Below the pieces are notes generated by a model. It did not search any database, was not told the origin of the DNA, and saw only the letters and a program-made list of their open reading frames with translations. Shown here piece by piece: positions 25,074-33,818 of a stretch of DNA of 64,000 nucleotides (position 1 is the first letter of the stretch; every line of letters starts with the position of its first letter). The DNA is from Algiphilus sp965216485 (GTDB lineage: Bacteria; Pseudomonadota; Gammaproteobacteria; Nevskiales; Nevskiaceae). The position numbers and the translations under genes were made by a program. The stretch lies in NCBI RefSeq assembly GCF_965216485.1, contig NZ_OZ244162.1, positions 1,922,001 to 1,986,000 on the forward strand, read 5' to 3'.

Positions 25074-27377
25074 CTACATTGCGCGCGCGGGGTCGAAGTC
25101 CATGCGCAGGCCGACAAAGAGCGAGCGACCGGGGGCGGGGGCGACGTCCTTCAATACCGAGGTGGCCTCACGCTGCGTGTCGTCAAGCAGGTTGCGCGCC
25201 CGCAGATAGACCGACAGCGGGCCGGAGGCGGTGGCCAGCGTGTAGCTCAGATCCGCGCGCAGCTCGTTATAGGCAGGAGTCACGCTTTCCAGGGGCGCAG
25301 TGCGATCCTGCTCGGTGACACGGATGTAGCCGAGACGGGCCGACACGCCAGCCAGACCACCGCTGATGTCGACGCCGACGCGCGGTGGCGTCACCCGCGG
25401 CAGATGGTCGTTGCTGTCGCGCAGCTCGCCGCGCACCAGGTCCGCAAAGCCACCGACGCTCAGGAAGCGCTGTCCCTGCTCGATGAAGTGGAATCGGGTT
25501 TCGACCTCGGCACCGAAGAAAACGGCATTTTCCTGGGCGTAATCCACCAGCAGCAGCTCACCGTCGGCTTCGAACTCGCCTTCTTCGTTGACGAAATCGG
25601 CCTCGCCATCCGTGCTGCCGGTGCCGCTGCCGTCCGCATTCAGGCCCGCGTCGACTTCGCGCAGGAAGATGTAGTCGTCGATACGGCTGTAGAAGGCACC
25701 CACACTCCAGGTCCAGGTACCGGCGTCACGTACCAGCGCCAGGTCCACACTGTTCGCGGTTTCCGGGTCCAGGTTGACGTCGCCGCGCTCGAAGGTCGAG
25801 GTGGCGGCGTGGGCGCCGTCGGCATAGAGCTCTTCGGCGGCCGGCGCGCGCTGCGAGCGCTGCAGGTTGCCGCGCAGATGCAGGTGGTCCGCCAGCATGT
25901 AGTTGACGCCCGCAGACAAGGTGTAGGTACCGAAATCCTGTGCCGGCTGATTGCCTTCCGTCTCGTGATCGGTGGCGTCGAAACGGGCGCCGAGTTCCAG
26001 GCGATGGCCTTCGCCGAAGCGCAGCCCTTCGACCAGGAAAAGGCCCATTTCCTGTGTCTGCACCGGCGGTACGTAGGCCTCTTCGCCGACCGCTTCGAAA
26101 TCACGATCCACAAACTGGGTGCCGATGACACCGGCCCAGTCACCGAGGGGTTTGTGTTCCGCCAGCACGCGGGCGCGCAGGGCCTGGACGTCGAACTTGG
26201 TACCGATCTCGCCGCTGGGTTCGATTTCGGCGTGGGTGTAGTCGTTGATGCCTACCCGGCCTTCGAGGCGGACGAAGCCGGGGAAGGGGTCATAGAGCAG
26301 ACCGCGGAGGTCCGTCCGCGTCTGTTCGAGGTCGATGCGGACATCCTCGTGGGAATGCCCCTCCTCTTCGTGGCCGTGCGCTTCTTCCTCGTGCGCTCCA
26401 CCTTCTTCGTGGCCGTGCTCTTCGCCATGTTCCTCTCCATGCCCGTGGCCATGGCCTGGAACCCCGTAGTTGGTGGTGAAACGGCTCACTGCGGCGCCGA
26501 TCATGCCGCGCTCGCCGGCCCAGGCCACGGACGCGCCGAAGCTCTCTGCTTCAAGGCTGCTGTTGGGGAGCACGCCGCGTGCTTCGTCCTCGCCGTGTTC
26601 CTCATGCTCGTCGTGTGCTTCGTGGGCCTCGGGGTGCATGGATTCTTCGTGCTCGCCCTCGTGCGCATGCTCTTCTTCGTGCTCGTGCTCGTGCTCATCA
26701 GAGCGCTCCGCGCGGCCCGGAATGTCGAAGTTGCCGGCTTCGCGGCGGCTGTAGTGCGCGCCGAATTGCACACCGGCCAGACCATAGCGTGCGCGTAGGG
26801 CTGTTTGACGCTCATCGGCGTTGTCGCCGTAGGACAGGTCAGCCGTGGCGCGGAAACCGGGGATGACGCTGTCGGGGAGGCGGTCATCGACGACGTTGAC
26901 TACACCACCGGAGCTGCCGCCACCATAGAGCAGTGTTGCGGGGCCGCGGATGACCTCGACCTGGTCGGCGCCCAGCGGATCGATGGAGACGGCATGATCA
27001 GGACTGAGGGCGGAGGCGTCCATCGAGGCGATGCCGTTCTGCAGAATCTGGACGCGGGGCCCGCCCTGTCCGCGGATGATGGGACGGCCGACGCCGGGGC
27101 CGAAGGAGGAATTGGCAATACCCGGCTGGTACTCAAGCACATCACCGATGGTGCCGCTGCGCTCGCGGGCGAGAGCCTCACCGGTCAGTACATCAGTGGA
27201 CTGCACCACTTCGTCGGGTGTCGGACGCAGCGGCTTGGCAGTGACGATGACATCACCCAGCTCGGTGGCAGAGGCAGTCTGTTCTTCGTCCGCATGGGCG
27301 CTGGGTGTCATGGAGAGGGCAAGGCAGCAGGCGCCGGCGCGCAGCCAGAGCGGAGACAGCAGAAATCGCGGATGCAT
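25074..27377 (-). CDS. ZnuD-like TonB-dependent receptor with two histidine-rich loops
   Basis: A 767-residue outer-membrane receptor. The signal peptide ends near SAHA, the TonB box is DVIVTA, and the plug domain carries GVGRPIIRGQGGPRVQIL, followed by a 22-strand-type barrel ending in an aromatic-rich, basic tail. Two extracellular-loop-like inserts (about residues 225-262 and 305-343) are almost entirely His, Glu, Asp and Gly, as in the zinc receptor ZnuD of Neisseria. Zinc uptake is the likely role. The start has AAGGA upstream. It lies downstream of a small His/Cys gene and a Zur-box-like palindrome. Confidence 0.9.
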   Translation of the reverse strand: MHPRFLLSPLWLRAGACCLALSMTPSAHADEEQTASATELGDVIVTAKPLRPTPDEVVQSTDVLTGEALARERSGTIGDVLEYQPGIANSSFGPGVGRPIIRGQGGPRVQILQNGIASMDASALSPDHAVSIDPLGADQVEVIRGPATLLYGGGSSGGVVNVVDDRLPDSVIPGFRATADLSYGDNADERQTALRARYGLAGVQFGAHYSRREAGNFDIPGRAERSDEHEHEHEEEHAHEGEHEESMHPEAHEAHDEHEEHGEDEARGVLPNSSLEAESFGASVAWAGERGMIGAAVSRFTTNYGVPGHGHGHGEEHGEEHGHEEGGAHEEEAHGHEEEGHSHEDVRIDLEQTRTDLRGLLYDPFPGFVRLEGRVGINDYTHAEIEPSGEIGTKFDVQALRARVLAEHKPLGDWAGVIGTQFVDRDFEAVGEEAYVPPVQTQEMGLFLVEGLRFGEGHRLELGARFDATDHETEGNQPAQDFGTYTLSAGVNYMLADHLHLRGNLQRSQRAPAAEELYADGAHAATSTFERGDVNLDPETANSVDLALVRDAGTWTWSVGAFYSRIDDYIFLREVDAGLNADGSGTGSTDGEADFVNEEGEFEADGELLLVDYAQENAVFFGAEVETRFHFIEQGQRFLSVGGFADLVRGELRDSNDHLPRVTPPRVGVDISGGLAGVSARLGYIRVTEQDRTAPLESVTPAYNELRADLSYTLATASGPLSVYLRARNLLDDTQREATSVLKDVAPAPGRSLFVGLRMDFDPARAM

Positions 27378-27434
27378 GAGTGGTCCTTCGTTGTCGGTCT
27401 TGCAGGGCAGTGGCAGCGGCCACTTGCGTGTCGT

Positions 27435-27725
27435 CTAGGCAAAACCGTTGGGAGGACCGCGAATGAGGCAGCTCGCAAGCTGGGCTGTCAGCGGACTGCC
27501 GACCTTGTGGACTGGTGCCAGGAACCATGCGGCAACCAACGGTGTGCCGCCGTCGGAGGCGGCAAGTGCGCCGCCAAGCGTCGTTGCGGCCTGGATGCAC
27601 TGCTCGCAGCTGACCGTGTCATGACCATCCGAGCCCAGGTCATGGGCAAGATGCATGACCGCCGCCAGCTGTCCCAACAGCAAAGCGAGCGCGAGCAGTG
27701 CGCGTGGTGCGTACATCAATCGCAT
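27435..27725 (-). CDS. Small secreted or membrane His/Cys protein (DUF2946-like)
   Basis: A 96-residue protein, too short to classify firmly. Its N terminus is a hydrophobic signal or anchor (APRALLALALLLGQLAAVMHL), followed by a His/Asp/Cys cluster (HDLGSDGHDTVSCEQC) and a second hydrophobic stretch. DUF2946-type proteins have the same plan and often lie beside TonB-dependent metal receptor genes. It lies 57 bases upstream of the ZnuD-like gene and 39 bases downstream of a Zur-box-like palindrome. A role in periplasmic metal handling is inferred. The ribosome site is weak, so the exact start is uncertain (a second ATG is nine bases in). Confidence 0.65.
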   Translation of the reverse strand: MRLMYAPRALLALALLLGQLAAVMHLAHDLGSDGHDTVSCEQCIQAATTLGGALAASDGGTPLVAAWFLAPVHKVGSPLTAQLASCLIRGPPNGFA

Positions 27726-27764
27726 GGCTGCCTGGCGGCGCGGGGGTCCATCATAGCCGGCGCA

Positions 27765-27779
27765 CGTTATAGCATAACG
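27765..27779 (-). promoter_or_regulatory. Candidate Zur operator
   Basis: The palindrome CGTTATAGCATAACG has perfect 6-base arms around a 3-base centre and matches 12 of 14 defined positions of the core Zur box TGTTATANTATAACA. It overlaps a TATAAC -10-like hexamer on the reverse strand, with TTGTCA upstream of it, though the spacing is short (15). It lies 39 bases before the small His/Cys gene and the ZnuD-like receptor. Confidence 0.65.
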
Positions 27780-27871
27780 ATTCCGCTGACAAGGAAATAT
27801 CAGCGCGGTCGACAGGCGTGCAGCGATGTCGTTCTGCGGGGTCGGCGGGGACTTGCGTAGGTGGTCTGGTC

Positions 27872-29044
27872 CTAGTTCAGTGCACGGCGCAGACGAATCA
27901 GAGCACCATCGCGCGCATCGGTAAGAACGTAAAGACTGCCGTCGGACAGACCACCGACATCTCGAATACGGCCGACCTCGCCCTCCAGGAGGCGTTCCAT
28001 TGGTTCGAGTTGCTGGCGCTGTGGATGCCATCGCAAGCGCACCACATGCTGCCCGGCCAGCGCGCCGACCAGCAGATCGCCCTTCCATTCGGAGAATTCG
28101 CTGGAATCCACAAAGTGCAGTCCGCTGGGCGCGATGGATGGCACCCATACTGTCAAGGGATCGACCAAGCCGGGCGCACTGGACGGGCCGATGGTGCCCC
28201 CGCTGTACTCCTTGCCGTGGGTGACCTTCGGCCAGCCGTAGTTGTCCGCGCTGGCCAGGCGGTTGACTTCGTCTCCGCCGCGCGGGCCATGCTCGTGGGT
28301 CCAGATCGCACCGCTGACGGGGTGGCGCGCCATCCCTTGCGGGTTCCGGTGGCCAAAGGTGAGGACCGCGGGTGCACCGCTTTTGCCATCGGCAAAGGGG
28401 TTGCCGGGGGCCGGTTCGCCGGCGTCGGTCAGTCGGAGCACGCTCCCCAGGTGGTTGTGCGGGTCCTGCACCTCGTCGCGATGGCCGCGATCGCCGACGC
28501 TGAGATAGAGCAGGCCGTCGTCGCCGAAGACCATGCGCCCGCCAAAGTGGCGTCCGCCGTCGCGGCAGGCATCGGCACGGAAGATCGGTGCCATGCCATC
28601 CAGTCGGTAGCCGCCCGTATCGGTGGTTTCGAGCCGGCCACGGGCGATGGAGGTCGTGGCGCCGCCCGGGCAAGGCTCGGCATAGGAGAGATAGACGAGG
28701 CGGTTGCGTGCGAAGTCCGGATGCAGGCGCACATCGAAGAGGCCGCCTTGATTGCGGGCGAAGACCGTGGGGACGCCGGCAATGGCAGTCTCCTGCAGTT
28801 GGCCGTCGCGAAGCCATCGCAGTTGCCCGGATCGTTCGGTGACAAGCAGATCGCCATTGGGCAGTTCCGCCAGGGACCAGGGGTGATCGAGGCCGCGTGC
28901 AAGGGGCTCCGTGATCAACTCCACCTCTGGAGTTGCCTCCGACGGCCCCTGCGCGCTGTTGCCATCGGGCGCGGGGTCGCCATTACAGGCGGTCGTCCAT
29001 AGAACGGCGAGCAAGGTGAAACCGCGCTTCAGCGGGTAGGGCAT
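27872..29044 (-). CDS. PQQ-dependent aldose sugar dehydrogenase-like lipoprotein (YliI/GSDH family)
   Basis: A 390-residue six-bladed propeller protein of the glucose/sorbosone dehydrogenase family. It begins with a lipoprotein signal (lipobox TTAC near residue 20). Family hallmarks include GLDHPWSLAELPNGDLLVTER, GGLFDVRLHPDF, FGDDGLLYLSVGDRG, FGHRNPQG and the closing EVGRIRDVGGLSDGSLYVLTD. Members oxidise aldoses using PQQ in the periplasm. The ATG beginning the signal was chosen over an upstream in-frame ATG. It is one gene, with the PanE-like gene 49 bases upstream on the same strand. Confidence 0.88.
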   Translation of the reverse strand: MPYPLKRGFTLLAVLWTTACNGDPAPDGNSAQGPSEATPEVELITEPLARGLDHPWSLAELPNGDLLVTERSGQLRWLRDGQLQETAIAGVPTVFARNQGGLFDVRLHPDFARNRLVYLSYAEPCPGGATTSIARGRLETTDTGGYRLDGMAPIFRADACRDGGRHFGGRMVFGDDGLLYLSVGDRGHRDEVQDPHNHLGSVLRLTDAGEPAPGNPFADGKSGAPAVLTFGHRNPQGMARHPVSGAIWTHEHGPRGGDEVNRLASADNYGWPKVTHGKEYSGGTIGPSSAPGLVDPLTVWVPSIAPSGLHFVDSSEFSEWKGDLLVGALAGQHVVRLRWHPQRQQLEPMERLLEGEVGRIRDVGGLSDGSLYVLTDARDGALIRLRRALN

Positions 29045-29093
29045 GACGTGCTCCGTAGGTCTGTTCAATGACGGCGCGGATTCGTCCGGGAGA

Positions 29094-30092
29094 TCAGCCT
29101 GCCACCTGCCGCAACGCATCGCGCAATGCTTCCGGCGTCAGATACTGCGGCGGTCGTTCCGCGCCCACTGCTTCGACCAGTGCCACCATGCGGGCGTTCA
29201 GCGGCGCACTGACGCCGGCGCGCGCGCCTACACGCACGATCTCGCCATTCAAGGCATCGGCCTCGGTGGGCCGGCCGTGGGCGATATCGCTGACCATCGA
29301 CGGGTAGGCGCCCTCCGCCAGTCGCCACTTCCAGCGCGCCAGCCACCAGGGGAAAGCGCCGGCGTGCCGCATCATCATCAGATAGGCCGGCAGGGAGACC
29401 GGGAGCGGTGCCCGAAAGGGAATCCGCGCTGCGCGTAGAACCTGGATGGCTTCCTCGAGCAGATCGGCGTAGCAGGCACGCAGCAGCGGATGGATCAGGA
29501 TGTCGCGGAATGTGCTGTGGGTGACAGCGGCAATGGCATTGGACAGGTTCAATAGCAGCTTGCCCCAGGCGCTGGCCTCGCCGTAGGCACGCACTGGGCG
29601 GATGCCGGTGCCCTGGAAGCTTTCCACCACCTGGCGATGTTCAAAAGGCAACTGAATGCGCGGTACCGTGGTCACGCGCGCGCGAAACGGCTCCAGCAAC
29701 TGGGCATTGAACAGCACACTGGCGGGCAGGGCGGCATGCTGAGGAAAGCGCTCGCGAAGGCGGTGTACCGCGCTGGGTGCGTTCAGCATCGAAATCAGCG
29801 GCACCGAGGGCGCCAGCGTTGGCGGGATCAGATCGAAGACGGACTCCAGGTCCGGATGCTTCACGCAGATGAAGATCTGCGTGACTTGTTCCGGATTCAC
29901 CGCGGTGGTCAATAGCGGCTTGGGTGCGCGCAGCGGCGGGCCACCGGTGACGCGGTCAATGACGATCCCGTCGGCCGCCGAGAGCTCGGGCAAGGCCGAA
30001 TCCGGGCACAGCACGCGCACCGGACGACCGGCCGCCGACAAATAGCCCGCTACCACGGTTCCCACCGCCCCTGGACCGATCACGAGCAGCAT
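29094..30092 (-). CDS. Ketopantoate reductase (ApbA/PanE) family protein
   Basis: A 332-residue NADP-binding reductase. The N-terminal Rossmann motif is VIGPGAVGTVVAGYL. The C-terminal all-helical domain carries the catalytic Lys in WGKLLLNLSNAI and the substrate-site Glu/Asp region AYPSMVSDIAHGRPTEADALNGEIV. PanE reduces 2-dehydropantoate to pantoate in CoA synthesis, but this family has many paralogues with other 2-oxo acid substrates, and no pan genes are nearby. The start is the ATG opening the Rossmann fold. Confidence 0.85.
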   Translation of the reverse strand: MLLVIGPGAVGTVVAGYLSAAGRPVRVLCPDSALPELSAADGIVIDRVTGGPPLRAPKPLLTTAVNPEQVTQIFICVKHPDLESVFDLIPPTLAPSVPLISMLNAPSAVHRLRERFPQHAALPASVLFNAQLLEPFRARVTTVPRIQLPFEHRQVVESFQGTGIRPVRAYGEASAWGKLLLNLSNAIAAVTHSTFRDILIHPLLRACYADLLEEAIQVLRAARIPFRAPLPVSLPAYLMMMRHAGAFPWWLARWKWRLAEGAYPSMVSDIAHGRPTEADALNGEIVRVGARAGVSAPLNARMVALVEAVGAERPPQYLTPEALRDALRQVAG

Positions 30093-30209
30093 GGCCTCTC
30101 CTTGTTCTTCGTTCCGTCTTTGTAACGCAGCACGCAGGGGGCCGCAAAATCGCCGCCATGGCGCGGACGCGCTACAGTGTGCTGATCGGGACAGCATGGG
30201 GGGACAGCG

Positions 30210-31040
30210 TTGCGACTGTGCAAGCGAATACTGATGGCGTGGGTTGCCTGCTCCGTCGGATCCGTGGCATTGGCCGCGGAGGCCAGGACGGCCGGTGACG
30301 CTGCGACGCCGGTGGCTGCGGGGGGCGAAACGACAGCGGCGGATGTGATGACCTGCATGCGTGCCAATGTGCCGCAGCAGTTGCGTCTGCGCGAGTTGAT
30401 CGTGCGCACCGAGGAGACCGACGGCGATGTGCGGACGCTGCGCGCGCGCATGTACGTCAAGCGCGAGGATGGGCGCGCGATGGTCACGGTGCACGTGGAC
30501 AGCCCCAGCGAAGTGCGCGGCACCTCCTATCTCTGGCGCGAGCTGGATACGCGCGACGAGACCTTCGTCTTTATTCCCGAGCTGAATCGGGTTCGACGCG
30601 TGATCGGCAGCGGCGCGGACTCGGGTGTGCTGGATTCGGAATTCAGCATGCGCGACCTGCAGCAGGTGCAGGGCTCCTTCTCAAGCGGCAGCCAGCATTA
30701 TCTGGGCGAAGGCGCGATTGAGGGCCGCAGCGTCTGGAAGATGCGTTTCGAGCCGGGCGATGCCGAGCCAACGGCCTATACGCATGTACTGGCGGAAGTG
30801 GACCAGGCCCGCTGCGTCACGCTTCGTGCCGATTTCGTCGATGAGAAGGGGGTGGTCAAGCGCTTCACAGCCAAGGCCGACTCGCTTACTGAAAATGATG
30901 GCATCGCCTACGCGCGTCACGTGCAGATGGACAACCTGCGTTCGGGACGCAAGAGCTTTGGTGAAATCCATCAGCTGGAAGCGCCAGACAATCTTCCGCA
31001 GCGGATCTTTCTACCCAACGCCTTCTATCTAGGGCGCTAG
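30210..31040 (+). CDS. LolA-like outer-membrane lipoprotein-sorting protein
   Basis: A 276-residue periplasmic protein. The TTG start is supported by a GGGGGGA site and yields a good signal peptide (LMAWVACSVGSVALA). The mature protein matches the LolA-like domain found beside MMPL/RND transporters (LRARMYVKREDG, SYLWRELDTRDETFVFIPELNRVRRV, GSQHYLGEGAIEGRSVWKM, then DNLRSGRKSFGEIHQLE near the end). The fold binds acyl chains in a half-barrel. It lies three bases upstream of the RND-cNBD gene, so the pair is clearly one operon and probably forms one transport unit. Confidence 0.88.
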   Translation: MRLCKRILMAWVACSVGSVALAAEARTAGDAATPVAAGGETTAADVMTCMRANVPQQLRLRELIVRTEETDGDVRTLRARMYVKREDGRAMVTVHVDSPSEVRGTSYLWRELDTRDETFVFIPELNRVRRVIGSGADSGVLDSEFSMRDLQQVQGSFSSGSQHYLGEGAIEGRSVWKMRFEPGDAEPTAYTHVLAEVDQARCVTLRADFVDEKGVVKRFTAKADSLTENDGIAYARHVQMDNLRSGRKSFGEIHQLEAPDNLPQRIFLPNAFYLGR

Positions 31041-31043
31041 GCA

Positions 31044-33785
31044 ATGATGCGGTGGCTGAACGCCCTGCTGTCGCGACCGCGTGTGGTCATTGCGGTGGCG
31101 ACGCTGGTGAGCGCGCTTGCCGCCCTGACCATCGTGCTCCAGCGTGAAGAGGGCGGGCCGCTGCTGCGGGTGGATGCCTCATTCGAGGCCTTGATCCCTA
31201 GTGAATCCGAAGAAGGGCGCGTGATGGAGCGCCTCGAGCAGTACTTTGGCGCGTCCGAGCCGATGCTCGCCATCGTGCATGCAGAACCTCTGTTCGAAGC
31301 CGATACGCTGCGCGCCATTGAATCCGCGCACACGCAGATCGAGCAGCTTCCGGGGGTGGCTTCTGTCACGTCCTTGGCTTCGGCGCCCAATCTTCTGTTC
31401 AACGAACCTGATGACCCAACGCTCGACGTGGGTTCGGTGACGCAGCAGCTGGCACGCAATCCCGATCAGCTGCAACGGGTCCGCGAGAGTGCAGCGCGCA
31501 ATCCCATGATCGCCGGCGTGTTGTTCAACGCGGCGACCGATACCGCGGCCTTTGTGATCACGCCGGGTGCGAGCGACGCCGATGGCGCGGCCGTGGGCGT
31601 CGACGTGGTCGCTTTGGCGGCCCGCATCAGCGACATCCTGCGCGATACGCCCGGCTTCAGTGAGCCGGCGGTCACCGGCAATGCCCTGATCAGCGCCGCG
31701 ACCAGCGACGCCGTGTGGACGGGACTCATCCGGACACTGCCGGTCGCGGTTCTGCTGGTGGTGGCGCTGCTTGCCATTTCTTTCCGCAGCACGCTGGTCG
31801 TCGTGCTCGGCTCGATGAGCATCGGCGTGTCGCTGCTCGTGATGTGGGCGGTAGGCGCGGTGGCGGGTCTGTCGCTGAACATGGTGACGGCGATCGCACC
31901 GCCGGTGGTGGTGGCCTTCGGCATCATGTTCAGCATTCACATGGTGTCCGAATGGTTGCGGCACGCAGTGGGTGAAGACACCACGCTCGCCCGACGCGCG
32001 GTGGCCGGAGTGGCAGTGCCGCTGCTGCTCAATGGCCTGACAACGTCTATCGGTCTGGCGGCATTGGCGCTCTCGCCGCTGCCAGCGGTGCGTGAATTCG
32101 CACTGCTCAGCGTCACCGGTGTGGTATCGCTCACCATCCTGAGCGTCAGCTACCTGCCTGCGCTGCTGCTGTTGATGGGCTCGCACATCGGCCAGCAGCA
32201 ACTGCCAGGAGAAGGTATCGCCAATATGGCGGCGCGCGGACTGGCCTGGTTCGATATCCGTTGGCGCCGTCACCTGGTCGTGCTCGGTGCGGTGATCGTC
32301 GTGCTGGGGCTGGTCATGGCCCAGAAGGTGGAGCCGGGCTCTGCCTATGTGGAGAACTTCGCTAGCGACGCACCGGTGCGGGTCGACTACAACCGCATCA
32401 ACCAGGAACTGGGTGGTGCGGCCACCATCTCGGTGCTGCTCGAAACACCGCTCGACCATGTGTTGCTGGATCCGGGCGTGGCCACGGCAGTGGACGATTT
32501 CGTGCAATGGGCCCGATCGCAACCGGAAATTGGCGCCGTGGCGAGTTACGTGGATCATGTCAAGGTACTCAACGCCGCCATGCAACCGGAGGTGGGCGGA
32601 GAGCTTGTCTATCCCGAATCCGCCCGGCTGGCGCGCCAACTGGTCAACTTTGGCGGTACCGATGCGGTGCGCGGGCTCATTGATCCGCGCCAGCGCCACG
32701 CACGCCTGACGATCCGCATCACGGTGGATCATTCCTCGCGCATCCGCGATCTCGCCCAGCGCATGGAGCGCCAGCTGAATGCGTTGCCGCCGGCCTTGAA
32801 GGCATCGGTGACCGGAACACCCGTGATGGCTGCCTACACCGTGGACCGGATTGTCGACCGGCAGTGGCTATCAGTGGGTGCGGCGCTGGTGGCCATCTTC
32901 CTGGTGCTGCTGGCGCTGTTCCTGTCGATGCGGGCGGCCTTGATCGCGATGCTGCCCAATTTGCTGCCGGTGTCGGTCTACTTCGGTCTGCTCGGCATCA
33001 CCGGCATCGGCCTGAACCCGGCAACCAGCCTGGTGGCCTGTCTGGTCATCGGCGTGGCGGTGGACGACACCATTCATTTTCTGGCCCGCTTCAATGCCGA
33101 GGCCCGCGCGCGCGGCAGCGAAGGCGCAGCGGTCAGCCATGCGCTGGGCACCATCCTGCGCCCGGTGACCCTGACCACGGCAGCGCTGTGCCTCAGTTTC
33201 GGCGTCTTTGCGCTATCACCGCTGTCCTCGCATGCCGAGTTCGGCCTGCTCGCGGCCCTGGCGCTGTTCGTGGCCTGGCTGACCGACATCTTCATCACGC
33301 CCGCGCTCGGATCGATGGTGCGTATCGTCACGCTGTGGGACCTGCTGCGCGTCGATCTCGGCCAATCACCGCAGTACACCGTGCCGCTACTGACTGGCTT
33401 GAGCAATCGTCAGGCCCGCTTGTTCGCACTTACCGCGCGCTACGAGAAGGTGCCGGCCGGCGCAGACATCATGCGCGAGGGTGAGGTCTCGGCCGACATT
33501 TGCGTGGTGGTCGATGGTCAGCTCGAGGTTTGGGTCGCGCGTAACGGACAGCGCAAGATTCTCAATTGTCTGTTTCGGGGCGCGACCTTGGGCGAAGCCG
33601 GCTATTTCGGCCAGAAGCGCACCGCCACCGTGACGGCCAAGGGTGAAACGCGCATCCTGCGCTTCGACGCCAACGATCTGGAGCGTCTGCGGCGCCGTCA
33701 CCCGCGCATTGCCGCGCTGGTTCTGCGCAATCTCAACCGGATCCAGGCCGAGCGCCTGGCCCATGCCACCGCCATGCTGCGCTGA
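31044..33785 (+). CDS. RND/MMPL-superfamily exporter with a C-terminal cyclic-nucleotide-binding domain
   Basis: A 913-residue inner-membrane protein. Two RND repeats are visible: a first transmembrane helix at the N terminus, a periplasmic loop, a helical bundle about residues 225-400, a second periplasmic loop, and a second bundle about 610-770 (with CLVIGVAVDDTIHF, the usual acidic proton-relay position). After about residue 783 comes a cNMP-binding fold with LGEAGYFGQKRTATVTA; both the Glu and the Arg of the phosphate-binding cassette are present. It probably moves a lipid or hydrophobic cargo with its LolA-like partner. The regulatory fusion is unusual. Confidence 0.88.
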   Translation: MMRWLNALLSRPRVVIAVATLVSALAALTIVLQREEGGPLLRVDASFEALIPSESEEGRVMERLEQYFGASEPMLAIVHAEPLFEADTLRAIESAHTQIEQLPGVASVTSLASAPNLLFNEPDDPTLDVGSVTQQLARNPDQLQRVRESAARNPMIAGVLFNAATDTAAFVITPGASDADGAAVGVDVVALAARISDILRDTPGFSEPAVTGNALISAATSDAVWTGLIRTLPVAVLLVVALLAISFRSTLVVVLGSMSIGVSLLVMWAVGAVAGLSLNMVTAIAPPVVVAFGIMFSIHMVSEWLRHAVGEDTTLARRAVAGVAVPLLLNGLTTSIGLAALALSPLPAVREFALLSVTGVVSLTILSVSYLPALLLLMGSHIGQQQLPGEGIANMAARGLAWFDIRWRRHLVVLGAVIVVLGLVMAQKVEPGSAYVENFASDAPVRVDYNRINQELGGAATISVLLETPLDHVLLDPGVATAVDDFVQWARSQPEIGAVASYVDHVKVLNAAMQPEVGGELVYPESARLARQLVNFGGTDAVRGLIDPRQRHARLTIRITVDHSSRIRDLAQRMERQLNALPPALKASVTGTPVMAAYTVDRIVDRQWLSVGAALVAIFLVLLALFLSMRAALIAMLPNLLPVSVYFGLLGITGIGLNPATSLVACLVIGVAVDDTIHFLARFNAEARARGSEGAAVSHALGTILRPVTLTTAALCLSFGVFALSPLSSHAEFGLLAALALFVAWLTDIFITPALGSMVRIVTLWDLLRVDLGQSPQYTVPLLTGLSNRQARLFALTARYEKVPAGADIMREGEVSADICVVVDGQLEVWVARNGQRKILNCLFRGATLGEAGYFGQKRTATVTAKGETRILRFDANDLERLRRRHPRIAALVLRNLNRIQAERLAHATAMLR

Positions 33786-33818
33786 GCGGCGCCATCATCC
33801 ACACCATAAGGAGACACC

